Source: Chitinophagaceae bacterium (GTDB taxonomy: Bacteria; Bacteroidota; Bacteroidia; Chitinophagales; Chitinophagaceae). Taken from it: 64,000 nt of DNA. Each line of letters begins with the position of its first letter. Position 1 is the stretch's first letter. This document shows, one piece after another, positions 62,574 to 64,000 of this stretch. The stretch spans positions 124,001 to 188,000 of the forward strand of contig CANFHA010000011.1 in the NCBI GenBank assembly GCA_947446645.1, given 5' to 3'. The notes under the pieces were generated by a model. The model had not been told where the DNA came from. It saw only the letters and a program-made list of their open reading frames with translations, and made no database searches. The position numbers and the translations under genes are program-made.

Positions 62574-63419
62574 CTATTCCGTAATAGGAATGATCTTCAC
62601 GCTATCCACTACGCCATTGTGTATATACTCTATTCTGCGCACCCGCGGTTTAGCAGGCTCTTGCGGCAGCGCATCGGCATAAACGTTGTTTTCGGGAAGG
62701 TAGGTGGCTTGTTTATTAAGCCAGTATGAATTGCTCATGTACTTATTATCCGGATAGTAAATGAACAGGCAGGTGCCGTCTTTTATAGTATTGATAATAG
62801 GCAGTGAAAGCGCGGCAGGTACTGCAGGGCATCCCCAGCTGCGGCCCAGGCGTCCTTTGGTGCAAACGTACTTATCGCAAACGTAAGGTGCTCCGTGTAC
62901 TACGATACCGCGGTCAAATGCAGCATCATTAAAACCCTGATCCATGCCTACCAGGCGCAACGATGTGCCATGTTCGCCATCATATGTGTCGCCGGTTACA
63001 TAAAATCCGAGGCTGCTCTTGTGTGAATTCTCAGTATTGGAGAACGACGTAGCCATATCCTCACCCGATCCCTGCCCGTGCGCTACATAAGTATTGAACA
63101 ATACTTTCTTTTTTATAAGATCAATTATCCAAAGGCGGCTTTCTGCAGATGAAAGGCTGAAATCGCAAATAGAAAGGATCTCTTTGTCCTTGCTAAGCGA
63201 TCCTGCACTGCGAAGATTAAGATAGCCATGGTATGCCTTATCAAATACCTGGAAGGAAAGCGGCGCAAAATGGCCGAAGTCGATTTGTTTATACAGGTCA
63301 GCAATATAGTTTTCCAGGCGGGCTTCATTCACCTTGGAAACTCCTTCATCTGCAGATACTACCTTGTATGAACAGGCAACAATAAGATACGCCATCAGGC
63401 ACACGATCATTTTCTTCAT
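62574..63419 (-). CDS. Murein L,D-transpeptidase catalytic-domain protein
   Basis: A 281-residue exported protein with a possible lipobox (LIVAC, C16). The catalytic segment has RGIVVHGAPYVCDKYVCTKG with H175 and GRLGRSWGCPAVP with nucleophile C197. This short subfamily (YkuD_2-like) is expected to cleave or cross-link stem peptides. It lies tail to tail with the larger L,D-transpeptidase, with 86 bases between the stops. Confidence 0.85.
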   Translation of the reverse strand: MKKMIVCLMAYLIVACSYKVVSADEGVSKVNEARLENYIADLYKQIDFGHFAPLSFQVFDKAYHGYLNLRSAGSLSKDKEILSICDFSLSSAESRLWIIDLIKKKVLFNTYVAHGQGSGEDMATSFSNTENSHKSSLGFYVTGDTYDGEHGTSLRLVGMDQGFNDAAFDRGIVVHGAPYVCDKYVCTKGRLGRSWGCPAVPAALSLPIINTIKDGTCLFIYYPDNKYMSNSYWLNKQATYLPENNVYADALPQEPAKPRVRRIEYIHNGVVDSVKIIPITE

Positions 63420-63586
63420 TGATCTTATTTTTAATCATTAACAGTTGTCTCGAGTAGCGAAGATAGCCGTAAATTATTAATTTAGACACTGTTTATATGT
63501 TTTAACCCGATTTTAACTGTATTAACGAGCCTGATTTTTGATAGATTTTTCCGAAGTTTTTTATCAGTTAGCCCTAACATTGCAGT

Positions 63587-64000
63587 ATGTTTTATAAACG
63601 ATTTTTCCTCCTGGTAATGAGTATATCTACCATTCATTTTGCCTACGGGCAGTCTGCAGACTTTTGTAAGGCGGTTTCTACTATTATTAAGGATGCTCCC
63701 AATGGATTTCGCAATATAAAGGGTAAACCGGACCAGAGCGGGCATGTGTGGGCTTGTGGTATAAAAGTGCCCGGTACACTGGCCTCCAGGTTTGTGGAGT
63801 CTATGGGGCTGTTTTACGAAGGAGGATTTTTTCAGACGAAGAATAAAGAGGAACTGAAAGGCGCCTATGAAAAGTATAAAGGCATTTTGAGCAGTTGCTT
63901 GTCGGCACAGGGATACACTATGACCCAGGTAGATAATTTTTATCCTGGTATGGGCGACTACAAGAAGGTGATCTTTATGAATGAGCAGGAAAATGAGCCA
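63587..64000 (+). CDS. Exported protein of unknown function, cut by window end
   Basis: The frame opens at ATG 63587 and is still open at 64000, giving 138 residues. A signal peptide (FFLLVMSISTIHFAYGQ) precedes a region with three cysteines (ADFCKAVSTII, HVWACGIKVP, LSSCLSAQGY). I do not recognise the family. It diverges from the L,D-transpeptidase at 62574. Confidence 0.65.
   Translation, partial: MFYKRFFLLVMSISTIHFAYGQSADFCKAVSTIIKDAPNGFRNIKGKPDQSGHVWACGIKVPGTLASRFVESMGLFYEGGFFQTKNKEELKGAYEKYKGILSSCLSAQGYTMTQVDNFYPGMGDYKKVIFMNEQENEP

Overview
The window comes from a member of the Bacteroidota, most likely the Chitinophagales/Chitinophagaceae. The evidence is a type IX secretion (T9SS) core (porU, porV, gldJ next to murF, and a PorE-like OmpA protein), several secreted proteins with C-terminal T9SS sorting domains, promoters of the TAnnTTTG (-7) type, almost no Shine-Dalgarno sites, and Bacteroidota families such as WbqC, DUF5522, GH92 and Omp28. 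No rRNA, tRNA, CRISPR array, transposase, phage gene or secondary-metabolite cluster was found. The window reads as ordinary chromosome, rich in small repeats.

Layout. 0-6 kb: PorE-like envelope protein, prmA, plsY, a spermidine-synthase-like protein and a redox-type oxyR with its own promoter and palindrome. 6.2-8.3 kb: a decayed patch with a frameshifted T9SS cargo gene, a small membrane-protein gene with a stop codon and an (AAT)12 tract, and a lone response regulator. 8.5-18.6 kb: argS, a Uma2 nuclease, a five-gene TetR/TolC/HlyD/ABC efflux operon, mqo and a PAS protein with a phospho-acceptor-like helix but no ATPase domain. 18.7-25.2 kb: a T9SS cargo protein, an SGNH-like membrane protein, wbqC, htpG and a PDZ protein. 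25.3-33.1 kb: two M28 peptidases, small and unknown proteins, zapA, lspA, an Omp28-like lipoprotein, rbfA and a LolC/E-type permease. 33.3-38 kb: acs, an OsmC protein and a GH92 glycosidase in one direction.

38-46.3 kb is the T9SS locus: murF and gldJ leftward, porU and porV rightward from a shared intergenic region. 46.3-47.4 kb has no convincing gene and holds repeated ATGCCCCAT-like motifs and palindromes. 47.4-58.3 kb: a serine beta-lactamase-like hydrolase, ACP phosphodiesterase-like protein, FUSC membrane protein, TlpA-like thioredoxin, a T9SS-tagged cupredoxin, a PPOX-fold protein, a biotin-dependent carboxylase beta subunit, an MFS transporter, a UbiA-like protein and a DUF5684 protein. 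58.3-64 kb: a T9SS cargo protein behind three identical palindromic boxes, trmB with DUF5522 and an alkyltransferase-like gene, two convergent L,D-transpeptidases and a gene cut by the window end.

Functional links. PorU and PorV process and attach cargo at the cell surface. The cupredoxin, the anchor-V protein, the protein at 18.8-19.8 kb and the broken gene at 6.2-6.7 kb carry the C-terminal signal that this machine reads. The most unusual features are in the repeats: a ~57-base family that sits 16-20 bases after stop codons, and a palindromic repeat found once inside the htpG reading frame and once as the core of the htpG-side terminator. No large undescribed gene system was found.
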